A DNA stretch of 64,000 nucleotides from Pseudoalteromonas ulvae UL12 (GTDB taxonomy: Bacteria > Pseudomonadota > Gammaproteobacteria > Enterobacterales > Alteromonadaceae), in the NCBI RefSeq assembly GCF_014925405.1, contig NZ_AQHJ01000028.1, forward strand, positions 248,001 through 312,000. Reading direction: 5' to 3'. Below are positions 35,648-43,762 of this stretch, piece by piece. Numbering within the stretch: position 1 is the stretch's first letter; every line of letters starts with the position of its first letter. The notes under the pieces are model-generated. The model saw only the letters and a program-made list of their open reading frames with translations. It did no database searches and was not told the origin of the DNA. The position numbers were made by a program, and so were the translations under genes.

Positions 35648-35836
35648 CTAAATCTTATCAAACAATACATTATACTCATTCAGACCAATAAATGTGCAAG
35701 CTAAATTCGTTAGCATTATAGATATATGCTTTTTATTTTGAACTGGCTGATAGTGATGTACAGACCCATAAGTAAGCAGTTCAAGCTCACCATCACCCGC
35801 ATAAACTGAGATTTGAGTAATCTTATTGGGTAACAT
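35648..35836 (-). CDS. Small protein after the XRE regulator (possibly truncated HipA-like)
   Basis: 62 residues, ATG at 35836 with GGAGGA upstream and only 4 bp after the regulator's stop. KITQISVYAGDGELELLTYG resembles the opening of HipA-type toxins, which follow HipB-like XRE regulators, but the frame then ends, so it would be a truncated remnant. Alternatively it is an unrelated small partner. Confidence 0.45.
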   Translation of the reverse strand: MLPNKITQISVYAGDGELELLTYGSVHHYQPVQNKKHISIMLTNLACTFIGLNEYNVLFDKI

Positions 35837-35840
35837 TTCT

Positions 35841-36176
35841 TCAGTCCTCCTCTAGAAACAAGCTTTCAATCTCATCCCAATCAGGTAGTGAGTGTTTTTT
35901 CGGGGCCATTTGGAACTGTAAACCAACAGCATCAATTAGCCGTTCAAATATATCAAATGGACCCGTGAAGCGACCATTTTCGATTTCAGAAATAGTGGTT
36001 TTATTGATTTGTGTGGTCTGAGCGAATATTAGCGGTGAAAAGCCTAATGACTTTCTACATGTCTTTATTTGCTGGCCTATTTCTTTTCTTGTAGCTATAT
36101 CGATCACATTTTTGTTGGCTATATAGCTAACATTTGTATTTCTAAATATATATTCGAATACGATCAACACAACCAC
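35841..36176 (-). CDS. XRE/HipB-like transcriptional regulator
   Basis: 111 residues with an XRE helix-turn-helix in the middle: EIGQQIKTCRKSLGFSPLIFA then INKTTISEIENGRFTGPF. A HipB-type layout with a C-terminal acidic tail (DEIESLFLEED). The first 30 residues are unusual and the true start may be internal. Probably the antitoxin/repressor half of a decayed toxin-antitoxin pair with the downstream 62-residue frame. Confidence 0.65.
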   Translation of the reverse strand: MVVLIVFEYIFRNTNVSYIANKNVIDIATRKEIGQQIKTCRKSLGFSPLIFAQTTQINKTTISEIENGRFTGPFDIFERLIDAVGLQFQMAPKKHSLPDWDEIESLFLEED

Positions 36177-36332
36177 GAAAAGTATCAGGATAAAAGAAAT
36201 GACTTGTTAAGATTGGGCTTACGTCTTGCTTTGACTTATCTAACCGCGAGTTTTCCCCGCGGCACAGTTTTCATTATGATTGGCAAAATTGTTTGATTAA
36301 ATCCAGCAATTAATTGTCTAGAACACGTAAAA

Positions 36333-37577
36333 CTACCTCTTGCCCTTTCGCTTTTGTGATTTACCTTTGCTGCGGCGTGGATCGGGAGTGGGTTCAAAGT
36401 TGCCGTACTCATCATCATCGAACTTACTGGTTTTTTTAGTCGGTGGTTTAGGTGCAAATTCTGGGATGATTTCACGGAGCAAAGTGCGATTTAACAAGCG
36501 CTCTATTGCATTCAGTTGCTTTGCTTCATCGCTACTGAATAATGAAATCGCTAAACCCGCAGTTCCAGCACGGCCGGTGCGGCCAATACGGTGCACATAG
36601 TCCTCAGCTACGTATGGCAAATCAACATTAATAACACATGGTAATTGATGAACATCGATACCACGAGAAGCAATATCGGTTGCAACTAACACTCTAAGCT
36701 CACCATTTTTAAATCCATCAAGGGCATGGGTGCGAGCATGTTGGGTTCGATTGGCATGAATTGATGCACTATTGATCCCTACTTGGTTCAGTTGCTCTAC
36801 CAGCGTATCAGCGCCCTGTTTGGTTCGACTAAATACCAATACTTGACGCCATTTATACTTTTTAAGTAAGTATATTAACACGTCACCTTTTTTCGATTTA
36901 TCAACCGTATAGAGTGTCTGTTTTACCGTATCAACGGTACTGTTTACAGGGCTGGCCTCAACCATCTGTGGGTCATTAAGCATGCCCTCGGTTAACATTT
37001 TGATTTCATCTGAAAACGTTGCAGAAAAGAGCAGTGTTTGCCGCTTTTTAGGCAATAAAGTTTGGATACGTTTTATGTCATCAATAAAACCTAAATCCAA
37101 CATGCGATCGGCTTCATCTAACACCAACACGTCAAGTTCATCAAAACATAAGGCGTCTTGGTTATATAAATCAATCAGGCGGCCAGGAGTGGCCACTAAT
37201 AAATCAATGCCTTCGGCTAGCTGGGCAATCTGGGGTTCAATTCTTACACCGCCAAACACAGCGGCCGAACGAATAGCCAAATGACAACTGTATTGCTCCA
37301 CACTTTTCGCCACTTGTGCCGCCAGCTCTCGGGTTGGCGTGATAATTAGCGCGCGCACTGATTTGGTTTGGGCTGCTGTGCCGGTTGATAACAGCTGCAG
37401 CAAAGGTAATGTAAAAGCAGCTGTTTTTCCTGTGCCAGTATTGGCCACTGCCATGACATCTCGTTGACTCAATACAACTGGAATTGCTTCAGCCTGTATT
37501 GGTGTCGGAGTCATATAACCCTGCTCTGTCACCGCTTGAACTAACTCATTTCCTAAACCTAACGCGTCAAATGACAT
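36333..37577 (-). CDS. rhlE: DEAD-box ATP-dependent RNA helicase, RhlE group
   Basis: 414 residues with the full motif set: Q motif TPTPIQAEAIP, Walker A ANTGTGKTAAF, PTRELAAQV, DEAD in VLDEADRMLDLGF, SAT, and C-terminal ARGIDV-type (SRGIDVHQLP) and HRIGRTGRAG. A basic tail (RRSKGKSQKRKGKR) suits RNA binding. Roles in ribosome assembly and RNA decay are typical of RhlE. Marks the return to core genes after the island. Confidence 0.92.
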   Translation of the reverse strand: MSFDALGLGNELVQAVTEQGYMTPTPIQAEAIPVVLSQRDVMAVANTGTGKTAAFTLPLLQLLSTGTAAQTKSVRALIITPTRELAAQVAKSVEQYSCHLAIRSAAVFGGVRIEPQIAQLAEGIDLLVATPGRLIDLYNQDALCFDELDVLVLDEADRMLDLGFIDDIKRIQTLLPKKRQTLLFSATFSDEIKMLTEGMLNDPQMVEASPVNSTVDTVKQTLYTVDKSKKGDVLIYLLKKYKWRQVLVFSRTKQGADTLVEQLNQVGINSASIHANRTQHARTHALDGFKNGELRVLVATDIASRGIDVHQLPCVINVDLPYVAEDYVHRIGRTGRAGTAGLAISLFSSDEAKQLNAIERLLNRTLLREIIPEFAPKPPTKKTSKFDDDEYGNFEPTPDPRRSKGKSQKRKGKR

Positions 37578-37683
37578 ATCTTCACTTTAATTTTGTAACA
37601 ATACTGAGCGCTATTATGCCTGTATGCGCACAACAAGCCCTAATAATTTCTGAAAAGGATGTTAATCCAAGCGGATAATCTCT

Positions 37684-38000
37684 GTCGCGACATAAAGTCG
37701 CTGCTACCAAGAGCTAGACGATAATAAACATCGGTTCCAAGCCATTAATCATTTGGAGGAGCGGGTTTACCCCTCGAATTATTTAATCTGCAACAGCGTC
37801 AAATTAATAAAGCCGAATAACAGTCGCGACAAAAAGTCGCTGCTACCAAGGGCTAGACGATAATAAACAGCGTTTCCATGCCATTAATCATTTGTAGGAA
37901 CGGGTTTACCTCGCGAATTGTTTAATCTGGAACAGCGTCAAATTAATAAACCCGAATAGCAGTCGCGACACAAAGTCGCAGCTACTAGGAGCGATACAAA
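37684..38000. repeat. REPIN-like tandem repeat, 139-bp period, about 2.3 copies
   Basis: Units start at 37684, 37823 and 37962, exactly 139 bp apart; the third is partial. Each full unit has two REP-like palindromes in opposite orientation: a minus-strand GTAGCAGCGACTTT...GTCGCGAC at the left, and a plus-strand GTAGGAACGGGTTTACC..CGCGAA at 37894-37917 (37755-37778 in unit 1). The GTAG head and hairpin match REP sequences mobilised by RAYT transposases. No coding frame. Confidence 0.75.
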
Positions 38001-38044
38001 GATAAGCATCAATTTTCAAAACATTATTCGTATGGATCTGCGGC

Positions 38045-39157
38045 TTAATCGCGCAAATTGTCGGGGATATCTAAAAAGTGATGATTTAACCAATTTTTAA
38101 ACTCAATTTCATAGTTTAAATAAAAGTCGATGACTAACGCTAACACTTCCTCTTCCTCTAGTAATGTACAGGTTTCTTTTCGTTCTTCTCGAAGCAACGC
38201 TCTGAGTAATAACAGCCCTTTTTCTTCCATAAAGAAAAAGGTCAGCCATAATTTGCCACTCATATAATAGCGCGAGGTATCGTTAGCATCCCATTGCTCT
38301 TTCGAGTTTACAATGGTTTGAAAACTTTCATGTTGCATCAGTTGCTCATTTGTTTCATCAAAATCAATAGTCGCTTGATTGGCACCACTTTTGACCATAG
38401 ATGAAAACAACTCAGCTAACCCTTCATTGATTGCCAGAGGCATGACACCAATTAAATGAAAATTGAGGCCATGGATTGCTTCGTGGAGGGCTGTTTCTAT
38501 TGCTTGTTGTTCATTTTGATACTTTATAAACGCAGAATCACTGCCGTGAAAGAACAGCCCTTGCGAAGTACCTGGCACATAGTTGTCGATAAACATCGAG
38601 CCAAACGTGTCATAACTTGCTTGATCTGGCAGCATAATCATTTTCAGGTTGAGTTTACGCACAGCTCTGATATGAAAATGACTCCCATATAACTCATACA
38701 CGTAAAAAAGCCTTGCTTGCAGCTCCTTAACAAATTCAGCTGTTAAATTTTTTGCATAAAGGGTGACACTAACATCATCATTAATCACAATGTGATGTGG
38801 TTGAAAATCGCTATCTAACGCTTCAATTTGTTGCTGCCATTGGGTTTGTTGTTCCAGAGCAAAATCCGAAGTGTCGCAGCGATAACTTTCTTGCTGGTTG
38901 TCTGTTGGCTTTGATAGCTTTGCAGTTAGAGTTGCTTTTTCATAATGCACTTTTTCTAAATCAGTCTCATGTTCTTCTTGCTTGTACTCAACGACTTGTA
39001 CTGGGCTTAACTCAAAAGATAACCCATTGAGTTTGTTCTTAAAATTAATATATTGAAAGCGTATTACCAATGCACATATGACCAACAAAGAAATCGCAAA
39101 CACTAACCAAATAAGCCGAGATCTTTTACGAGTTTGGGCACTTTTAGAATTCGGCAT
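38045..39157 (-). CDS. Membrane-anchored zinc metallopeptidase-like protein
   Basis: 370 residues from the ATG at 39157 (AAAGGA upstream). One N-terminal membrane helix (LIWLVFAISLLVICALVI, about 16-33) with the rest outside. The zinc motif HEAIH (HExxH) in ALHEAIHGLNF is followed about 25 residues later by NEGLAELF, whose Glu can be the third ligand as in gluzincins. Resembles DUF1570/peptidase-like proteins. Substrate unknown. Lone gene next to a REP array. Confidence 0.7.
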   Translation of the reverse strand: MPNSKSAQTRKRSRLIWLVFAISLLVICALVIRFQYINFKNKLNGLSFELSPVQVVEYKQEEHETDLEKVHYEKATLTAKLSKPTDNQQESYRCDTSDFALEQQTQWQQQIEALDSDFQPHHIVINDDVSVTLYAKNLTAEFVKELQARLFYVYELYGSHFHIRAVRKLNLKMIMLPDQASYDTFGSMFIDNYVPGTSQGLFFHGSDSAFIKYQNEQQAIETALHEAIHGLNFHLIGVMPLAINEGLAELFSSMVKSGANQATIDFDETNEQLMQHESFQTIVNSKEQWDANDTSRYYMSGKLWLTFFFMEEKGLLLLRALLREERKETCTLLEEEEVLALVIDFYLNYEIEFKNWLNHHFLDIPDNLRD

Positions 39158-39462
39158 CAAGTAAAATCCTTTTAAATAAAAATAGATAAAGTAATAACTC
39201 GCTATTGAGCAATACAAACATATCCATAAACCAATCGCGTAATAAAAAGAGATATTCAGAAAACAAAAAGATAGCGACCCTACCCGCTACTTTACGTGCT
39301 CATTATTACAGATACAAACCCGACCACAAATAGTGTAAATACGCATTCTGCCCTCCCTGCAAAGCCCAATTATTTGACTCCCGCTCGTTGCTACGAGTTT
39401 CTATACACATCCAATTAGTATGATGTGTTCTAGCTGGTGTTTCAGATAAACAGCTGTCTTTG

Positions 39463-40086
39463 TTAATCATCATTACTAATTTTTTGCCAATTCATATACT
39501 TTTCATCCGCAATGGCGAGCATCGCTAAATCTTCTTCTGTATCGCCGTACGCATAAATCGTATCAAAGTCGCTTAAATCTAATCGTTGTTTTACTTTGTT
39601 CACTTTTTCTTGGTTGCTGCAATCGGCTTGTTTAAATGTGCCTGTAACAAAGCCATGCTTAACTTTGACCTGATTGCACAATAAAAGTAAGTCATGTTGC
39701 TTACACCAATGTGATAGATACACATCAAGCGAGGCCGAAACCACCACAACCACATCCCCTTTTTGTTGATGCATACGGATTTGAGCTAATGCGTTTTCGC
39801 GCAGATATTGCGGGATCACATCGTGAGAAAAACGACACCCCATCTTATCAACGTCACTAAACCGCCGCCCTGCTAACCCCAGAAAAGCGGTCAGTTTTCG
39901 TAATTTAACCGGACTAAATAAGCCTCGTTGATACAATAAATAACAAGGTATCACAATCAAATTACCTAACCATTTACGGTACGTTGGAGCACTAAAACGC
40001 AAAAATACACTAAACATTTCACGTTCAGTAATGGTGCCATCAAAATCAAATAATGCGAGATTAGGCTTGTGTGACGTCGTTGTCAT
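39463..40086 (-). CDS. HAD-IB family phosphatase
   Basis: 207 residues from the ATG at 40086. HAD motif I DFDGTIT near the start, motif II VVSAS, and motif III/IV YAGDTEEDL-like (YAYGDTEEDLAML). The cap region contains a hydrophobic NLIVIPCYLLYQ segment, as in HAD-IB hydrolases related to phosphoserine phosphatase and PlsC-associated phosphatases. Substrate unknown. Confidence 0.82.
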   Translation of the reverse strand: MTTTSHKPNLALFDFDGTITEREMFSVFLRFSAPTYRKWLGNLIVIPCYLLYQRGLFSPVKLRKLTAFLGLAGRRFSDVDKMGCRFSHDVIPQYLRENALAQIRMHQQKGDVVVVVSASLDVYLSHWCKQHDLLLLCNQVKVKHGFVTGTFKQADCSNQEKVNKVKQRLDLSDFDTIYAYGDTEEDLAMLAIADEKYMNWQKISNDD

Positions 40087-40186
40087 TATGTGTTGATTCA
40101 AATAAGAAAACACCATACTAACCGATACAATGCCCAGACTAAATCGGTTTGTGCACTCTTACGCACTGTCTATTTTTAAAAACAAA

Positions 40187-40221
40187 AAAAAAGCACGCGT
40201 ATATTGCTCACGTGCTTTTTT
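40187..40221 (-). terminator. Intrinsic terminator after the Sua5 operon
   Basis: An 11-bp stem AAAAAAGCACG / CGTGCTTTTTT, 22 bp past the Sua5 stop. Confidence 0.85.
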
Positions 40222-40242
40222 ATCAATACTTGTCTTTGGCCG

Positions 40243-41220
40243 TTATTCAATCACTGACGCTGCCCGGTTGAGCCTGTCGTGTACCGCTAACCAAGCTTCA
40301 TCGTTTGGTGGGTTTTCTAACCAAATTTCACTGACACCGAGGGTATCTGCCGCAGCAAGCTCACGAAACATGCGTTGACCATATTCTTTAGCATCAGTTG
40401 GCATACTAATTACAGTCAGTAATGGCGAGTCGGAAGTGACATCGAGTAAGCTTAAAACAGCAACCGGGGCCGTTACTTTTGTTACAGCAATGTGTAATTG
40501 TTCGCGTGACATCACTCTTAATAATGTATTAGGCTGATAATGCGCTTTTACATTACCCGGAACCGCCACATTATGTTTTAGAGGTTGCGTCACTGGCTGG
40601 CCAATCACGGCACTAATCTGCTCAGCCGATATCGGCCCGGCTCTTAATACTTGAACGGTCTCTGATGTTAAATCGACGATGGTTGATTCAAGGCCATGCT
40701 CACAATCGCCGCCATCAAGAACTGCGGCCAACTTGCCATTTAAGCCGTTCATTACATGCTCTGCGCACGTTGGGCTGAGTTTTTTGTAAGGGTTAGCCGA
40801 AGGAGCTGCGACCGCCAAATTATGCTCGGTCAGTAATGCTAATAATGATGGGTGAGCAGGAACGCGCAACCCTACCGTCGACAACCCCCCCGTGACAACA
40901 TCGTTTACATCATCGGCTTTGTTAAGCAATACCGTCAGCGGACCAGGCCAAAAAGCCTCGGCTAATTTAAGCGCCACTTCTGGCACTGATTTCCCCCACG
41001 CCGGCAGTTGCGAAGCATCGGCTAAATGCACAATAAGCGGATGATTTTTGGGGCGCCCTTTTGCTTCGAATATTTTTGCCACGGCGTCAGGATTACGCGC
41101 ATCCGCAGCTAATCCATACACAGTCTCTGTTGGCACAGCAACCAACTCGCCCTGTTCAATTAAGCGAGCAGCTTTGTCTAAATCAGCAGGTTGCTGCGCA
41201 GATAATACAACGGTTTTCAT
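40243..41220 (-). CDS. L-threonylcarbamoyladenylate synthase (Sua5 type)
   Basis: 325 residues. The YrdC/TsaC catalytic domain (about 1-200) has PTETVYGLAADA, KGRPKNHPLIVH and the SAN segment; the C-terminal Sua5 domain (about 225-325) is present, making it the long form. Makes threonylcarbamoyl-AMP for the universal t6A modification of ANN-decoding tRNAs. Overlaps the DUF6671-like gene upstream by 4 bp, so the two are coupled. Confidence 0.93.
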   Translation of the reverse strand: MKTVVLSAQQPADLDKAARLIEQGELVAVPTETVYGLAADARNPDAVAKIFEAKGRPKNHPLIVHLADASQLPAWGKSVPEVALKLAEAFWPGPLTVLLNKADDVNDVVTGGLSTVGLRVPAHPSLLALLTEHNLAVAAPSANPYKKLSPTCAEHVMNGLNGKLAAVLDGGDCEHGLESTIVDLTSETVQVLRAGPISAEQISAVIGQPVTQPLKHNVAVPGNVKAHYQPNTLLRVMSREQLHIAVTKVTAPVAVLSLLDVTSDSPLLTVISMPTDAKEYGQRMFRELAAADTLGVSEIWLENPPNDEAWLAVHDRLNRAASVIE

Positions 41221-42029
41221 GGGTTACACCTTGGGCAAAAATCGGGCTGAGCATAAGCTTCAGCCACGGGATTCATTTGTGTATGGTCACAGTGACCACA
41301 CATTGCAATACGGGTTTTAATTTTATCGGTTGCAGTATGACACAACTCACACGGCAAACCAGTTTCAAAGCTATCAGGCCAAAAACCAGGCGCTTGGCAC
41401 GACGGGCACAAACACAATAATCGCTCGGCTAAATTATGCGCAGCTTTACTAATATGCACTTGCCGCGCAGGGCATTGATGGGCACGCAAATCATAACTTA
41501 ACTTTACAGCGCCAAGTTCAAGCCATTGCTTGAGCTCACTGTGCACTTCATCAACCGTGAGGCCTTTTTTAACTGTGCTTAACTCATCGGTTAATTGTAA
41601 TACTAAGCCTTGATTGTGTGGCACATCGTTCAAAAACTCTTGGGCATCTTCAAGCTGCTTGACATCAATGGTTTTGACTAAAATTGGCCCAGTAAAATGC
41701 CCTATCACCTGATAGCCATTTTTGGCGTCAACATAGGCGATTAATTCACGATTAAAGGTGCCAAATCCATAAGGCCCTGGGCCAAAACTGCCTTCGCTGC
41801 CAAGCCCTGCGTTAAAGCCTGTTAATTGAATGGCTAAGTGGGCTTTTTCGAGCGCGCATTCTTCTGGGCTTTTTAGCCGTGGAGGCTCCCCCGTGAAAGT
41901 GCCTAACGAGTCGGTATCAAATTGGGTTGTTAATTCGACTTTGGCGGCTAACACATGCGCAAATACAGGGGCGATTTGTTCAAGCTTACCGTGCAAAGTT
42001 AACAATGCAATGGGATCAACGATGCTCAT
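41217..42029 (-). CDS. DUF6671-like protein with C-terminal zinc ribbon
   Basis: 270 residues. N-terminal part with HGKLEQIAPVF, TGEPPR and GSEGSFGPGPYG. The C-terminal third has four CxxC knuckles (CLCPSC, CELC, CGHC, CPRC), suggesting two zinc ribbons. I recognise the layout as DUF6671, of unknown function. Coupled to the tRNA-modification gene sua5 by a 4-bp overlap. Confidence 0.7.
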   Translation of the reverse strand: MSIVDPIALLTLHGKLEQIAPVFAHVLAAKVELTTQFDTDSLGTFTGEPPRLKSPEECALEKAHLAIQLTGFNAGLGSEGSFGPGPYGFGTFNRELIAYVDAKNGYQVIGHFTGPILVKTIDVKQLEDAQEFLNDVPHNQGLVLQLTDELSTVKKGLTVDEVHSELKQWLELGAVKLSYDLRAHQCPARQVHISKAAHNLAERLLCLCPSCQAPGFWPDSFETGLPCELCHTATDKIKTRIAMCGHCDHTQMNPVAEAYAQPDFCPRCNP

Positions 42030-42245
42030 AATTGCCTCATCAAATCAAAACCGTCTTAAAATGATTACAAAACAAAGAGTGCAAGCAACCAGTATAAAAA
42101 GGCGGTATTGTGCTAATTCCTAGCCGTTATGTAAAGCAGAGATTCAGCGCTTTGCTGCAAGTGATTCATTCACGTTTTGAATCGGCTTAATAACCAGTTT
42201 AATTTTAAACCGCTCATCGTCATCATTAATATCAACCCATAATCA

Positions 42246-42367
42246 CCGCGATTAACCACTCATCACTTAAGCAAAAACAACTCACGTATTGTGGCCTATT
42301 GTTATCTCAACGACACGGCAAACAGCCACGTTAAACAACTCACTTAAATAGTAAAAAGGACAATATT
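42246..42367 (+). promoter_or_regulatory. Conserved 5' region of peptide unit A
   Basis: About 120 bp that recurs, mostly identical, at 46344-46465 and 49388-49503 in front of paralogous peptides. Shared blocks: CGCGATTAACC, CTCATCACTTAAG, CCTATTGTTA, CAACGACACGGCAAAC. It probably contains the promoter and a regulator site. No other feature was seen between 42030 and 42245. Confidence 0.6.
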
Positions 42368-42508
42368 ATGAACACTTCAACTTTAGACATTACGCTTGCA
42401 ACTTCATTAACAGCATTAGTTATTGGCGGTTTAGTTATCTCAGGTATGGCAAGCGCCTTAGTGGTAGGAACAATCGTTGGCGGCATGGTGGTATTAGCGA
42501 CTCGTTAA
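42368..42508 (+). CDS. Tiny hydrophobic peptide A (46 aa)
   Basis: 46 residues; ATG at 42368 with AAAAGGA upstream. After a polar start (MNTSTLDITLATS) it is one long Gly/Ala/Val/Leu-rich helix with VIGGLVISGM and GTIVGGMVVLATR, enough for one membrane pass. Nearly identical in protein to peptide B at 46466 despite many silent codon differences, which argues for selection on the protein. Class unknown; it could be a bacteriocin-like or regulatory membrane peptide. An AAAGGAG site without an open frame follows it, where unit C has a second gene. Confidence 0.75.
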   Translation: MNTSTLDITLATSLTALVIGGLVISGMASALVVGTIVGGMVVLATR

Positions 42509-42612
42509 TCGTTAAGTTTTAGCTAAAGGAGATCCGCAATTTAACGATTCAGCAGTTCCAACCATTAAAAAGGCCCTGCCTATGCCAAAGATCAACACGC
42601 ATAAACGCGAAT

Positions 42613-42649
42613 AAAAAAGCACTTACCCTCTCAGGTTAAGTGCTTTTTT
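42613..42649. terminator. Shared-type terminator, unit A
   Basis: AAAAAAGCACTTA ... TAAGTGCTTTTTT stem with a CTCTCA loop. Near-identical copies are at 46712, 48483 and 49892. Serves peptide A and the convergent LodB gene. Confidence 0.85.
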
Positions 42650-42653
42650 AGTG

Positions 42654-43760
42654 TCAACTTAATCGCCGTTGCCAAAAACAAGCATCACCCCACCTCGTTT
42701 CTTGTTGATACACCTGTTTATGGGTTTGGCTGTATTGCTCAAAATTTCTCTCTATATCATTATGATATACAGCCAATGGCTGGTTAGACTCTTGCTCAAT
42801 CGCCGCATGAATGGCTTTTGCAGCAAAACAACCAGAACTCATCGCAAAGCCAATACCCATAGAAGATATCGGATCAAAAGAGGCCGCAGCATCTCCAATA
42901 GCAACAAAGTTATCTATAGTCACATTATCACTTAATTGTGAACTGGCATTGCGCAGCCATAATTTGTCACTCAAACTTTGACTGCCAGCAACACGTTTAC
43001 TCATATGGAATGTTTTTGCTAATGCTGCATTCCAATTTTCATGTTTGTTCAATTGGTATTTTTTCACCAAATCCATATCAGTAAAAAATGTCACCACAGC
43101 GGTTTGATTGGGTAAATTTGCGCTATACCACCAGCCAAACTCTGTTGTTTCTATCAATTGATCATGTGTTAATGACAAACCAGATACATCCAAAAAGCAG
43201 CCAACACCGATTAAATCATCTTTTTTAAAGCGCTTTAATCCAAGTGATTTACTCACAGGCGCATTGCGGCCACTGGCATCAACTAAAAATTGTGTCTTTA
43301 TCTGAATAGACCCCCGCACACTATGAGTAAGCTGCACTACCCAATGATTATCGGGCTGTTGCTCAAATTTAATATCTGCGCAATCAAGTAATACATGGCC
43401 ACCAGCTTCTACAAAGTTATACAACAGCTTGGTATCAAATTCGAGACGTTGTAATTGATATGTCTCACCTGCCGCAGTGAACAAACTGCTGTGTTCATTG
43501 GCGGATTGGCTGCCCCAATAACTGGTTGTGCCATAATTTTCGCTGATGAATTCACTTTGCTGATTAATATCAGCCACATTTAAGTAATCCATAAACTCAA
43601 AAATGCTGGCGGTCACATGCTCACCGACGCGAGTATGTTGCAAGTCACTGTTATCGATGATCAATACTTCTTTATTGGCATGATTTCGTAAAGATAAGCC
43701 GCAGGCGGCCCCCGCAGGGCCAGCCCCAACAATCAGTACATCGACTTCATGTTGTTCCAT
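42654..43760 (-). CDS. lodB: LodB-like flavin-dependent oxidoreductase (quinocofactor maturation)
   Basis: 368 residues from the ATG at 43760 (AAGG upstream, 2 bp after the LodA stop). FAD-binding DVLIVGAGPAGAACG at the N-terminus, VDASGRN, and GDAAASFDPISSMGIGFAMSSG in the middle, as in tryptophan-halogenase/geranylgeranyl-reductase-like monooxygenases. LodB partners are needed to form the cysteine tryptophylquinone of LodA-type oxidases. Position directly after the lodA-like gene supports this. Confidence 0.85.
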   Translation of the reverse strand: MEQHEVDVLIVGAGPAGAACGLSLRNHANKEVLIIDNSDLQHTRVGEHVTASIFEFMDYLNVADINQQSEFISENYGTTSYWGSQSANEHSSLFTAAGETYQLQRLEFDTKLLYNFVEAGGHVLLDCADIKFEQQPDNHWVVQLTHSVRGSIQIKTQFLVDASGRNAPVSKSLGLKRFKKDDLIGVGCFLDVSGLSLTHDQLIETTEFGWWYSANLPNQTAVVTFFTDMDLVKKYQLNKHENWNAALAKTFHMSKRVAGSQSLSDKLWLRNASSQLSDNVTIDNFVAIGDAAASFDPISSMGIGFAMSSGCFAAKAIHAAIEQESNQPLAVYHNDIERNFEQYSQTHKQVYQQETRWGDACFWQRRLS

Positions 43761-43762
43761 TA

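Noticed and set aside
36240..36262. GC-rich CCGCG...CGCGG hairpin before rhlE as a further REP element
   Set aside because: The palindrome is short and lacks the GTAG head of the REP copies at 37684-38000.
24600..37600. Prophage or integrative element
   Set aside because: No integrase, structural phage gene or conjugation gene is present, and no duplicated attachment site was found.
41048..41420. Two overlapping plus-strand frames opposite sua5 and the DUF6671-like gene
   Set aside because: Antisense frames inside two well-supported coding genes, without ribosome sites or conserved patterns.
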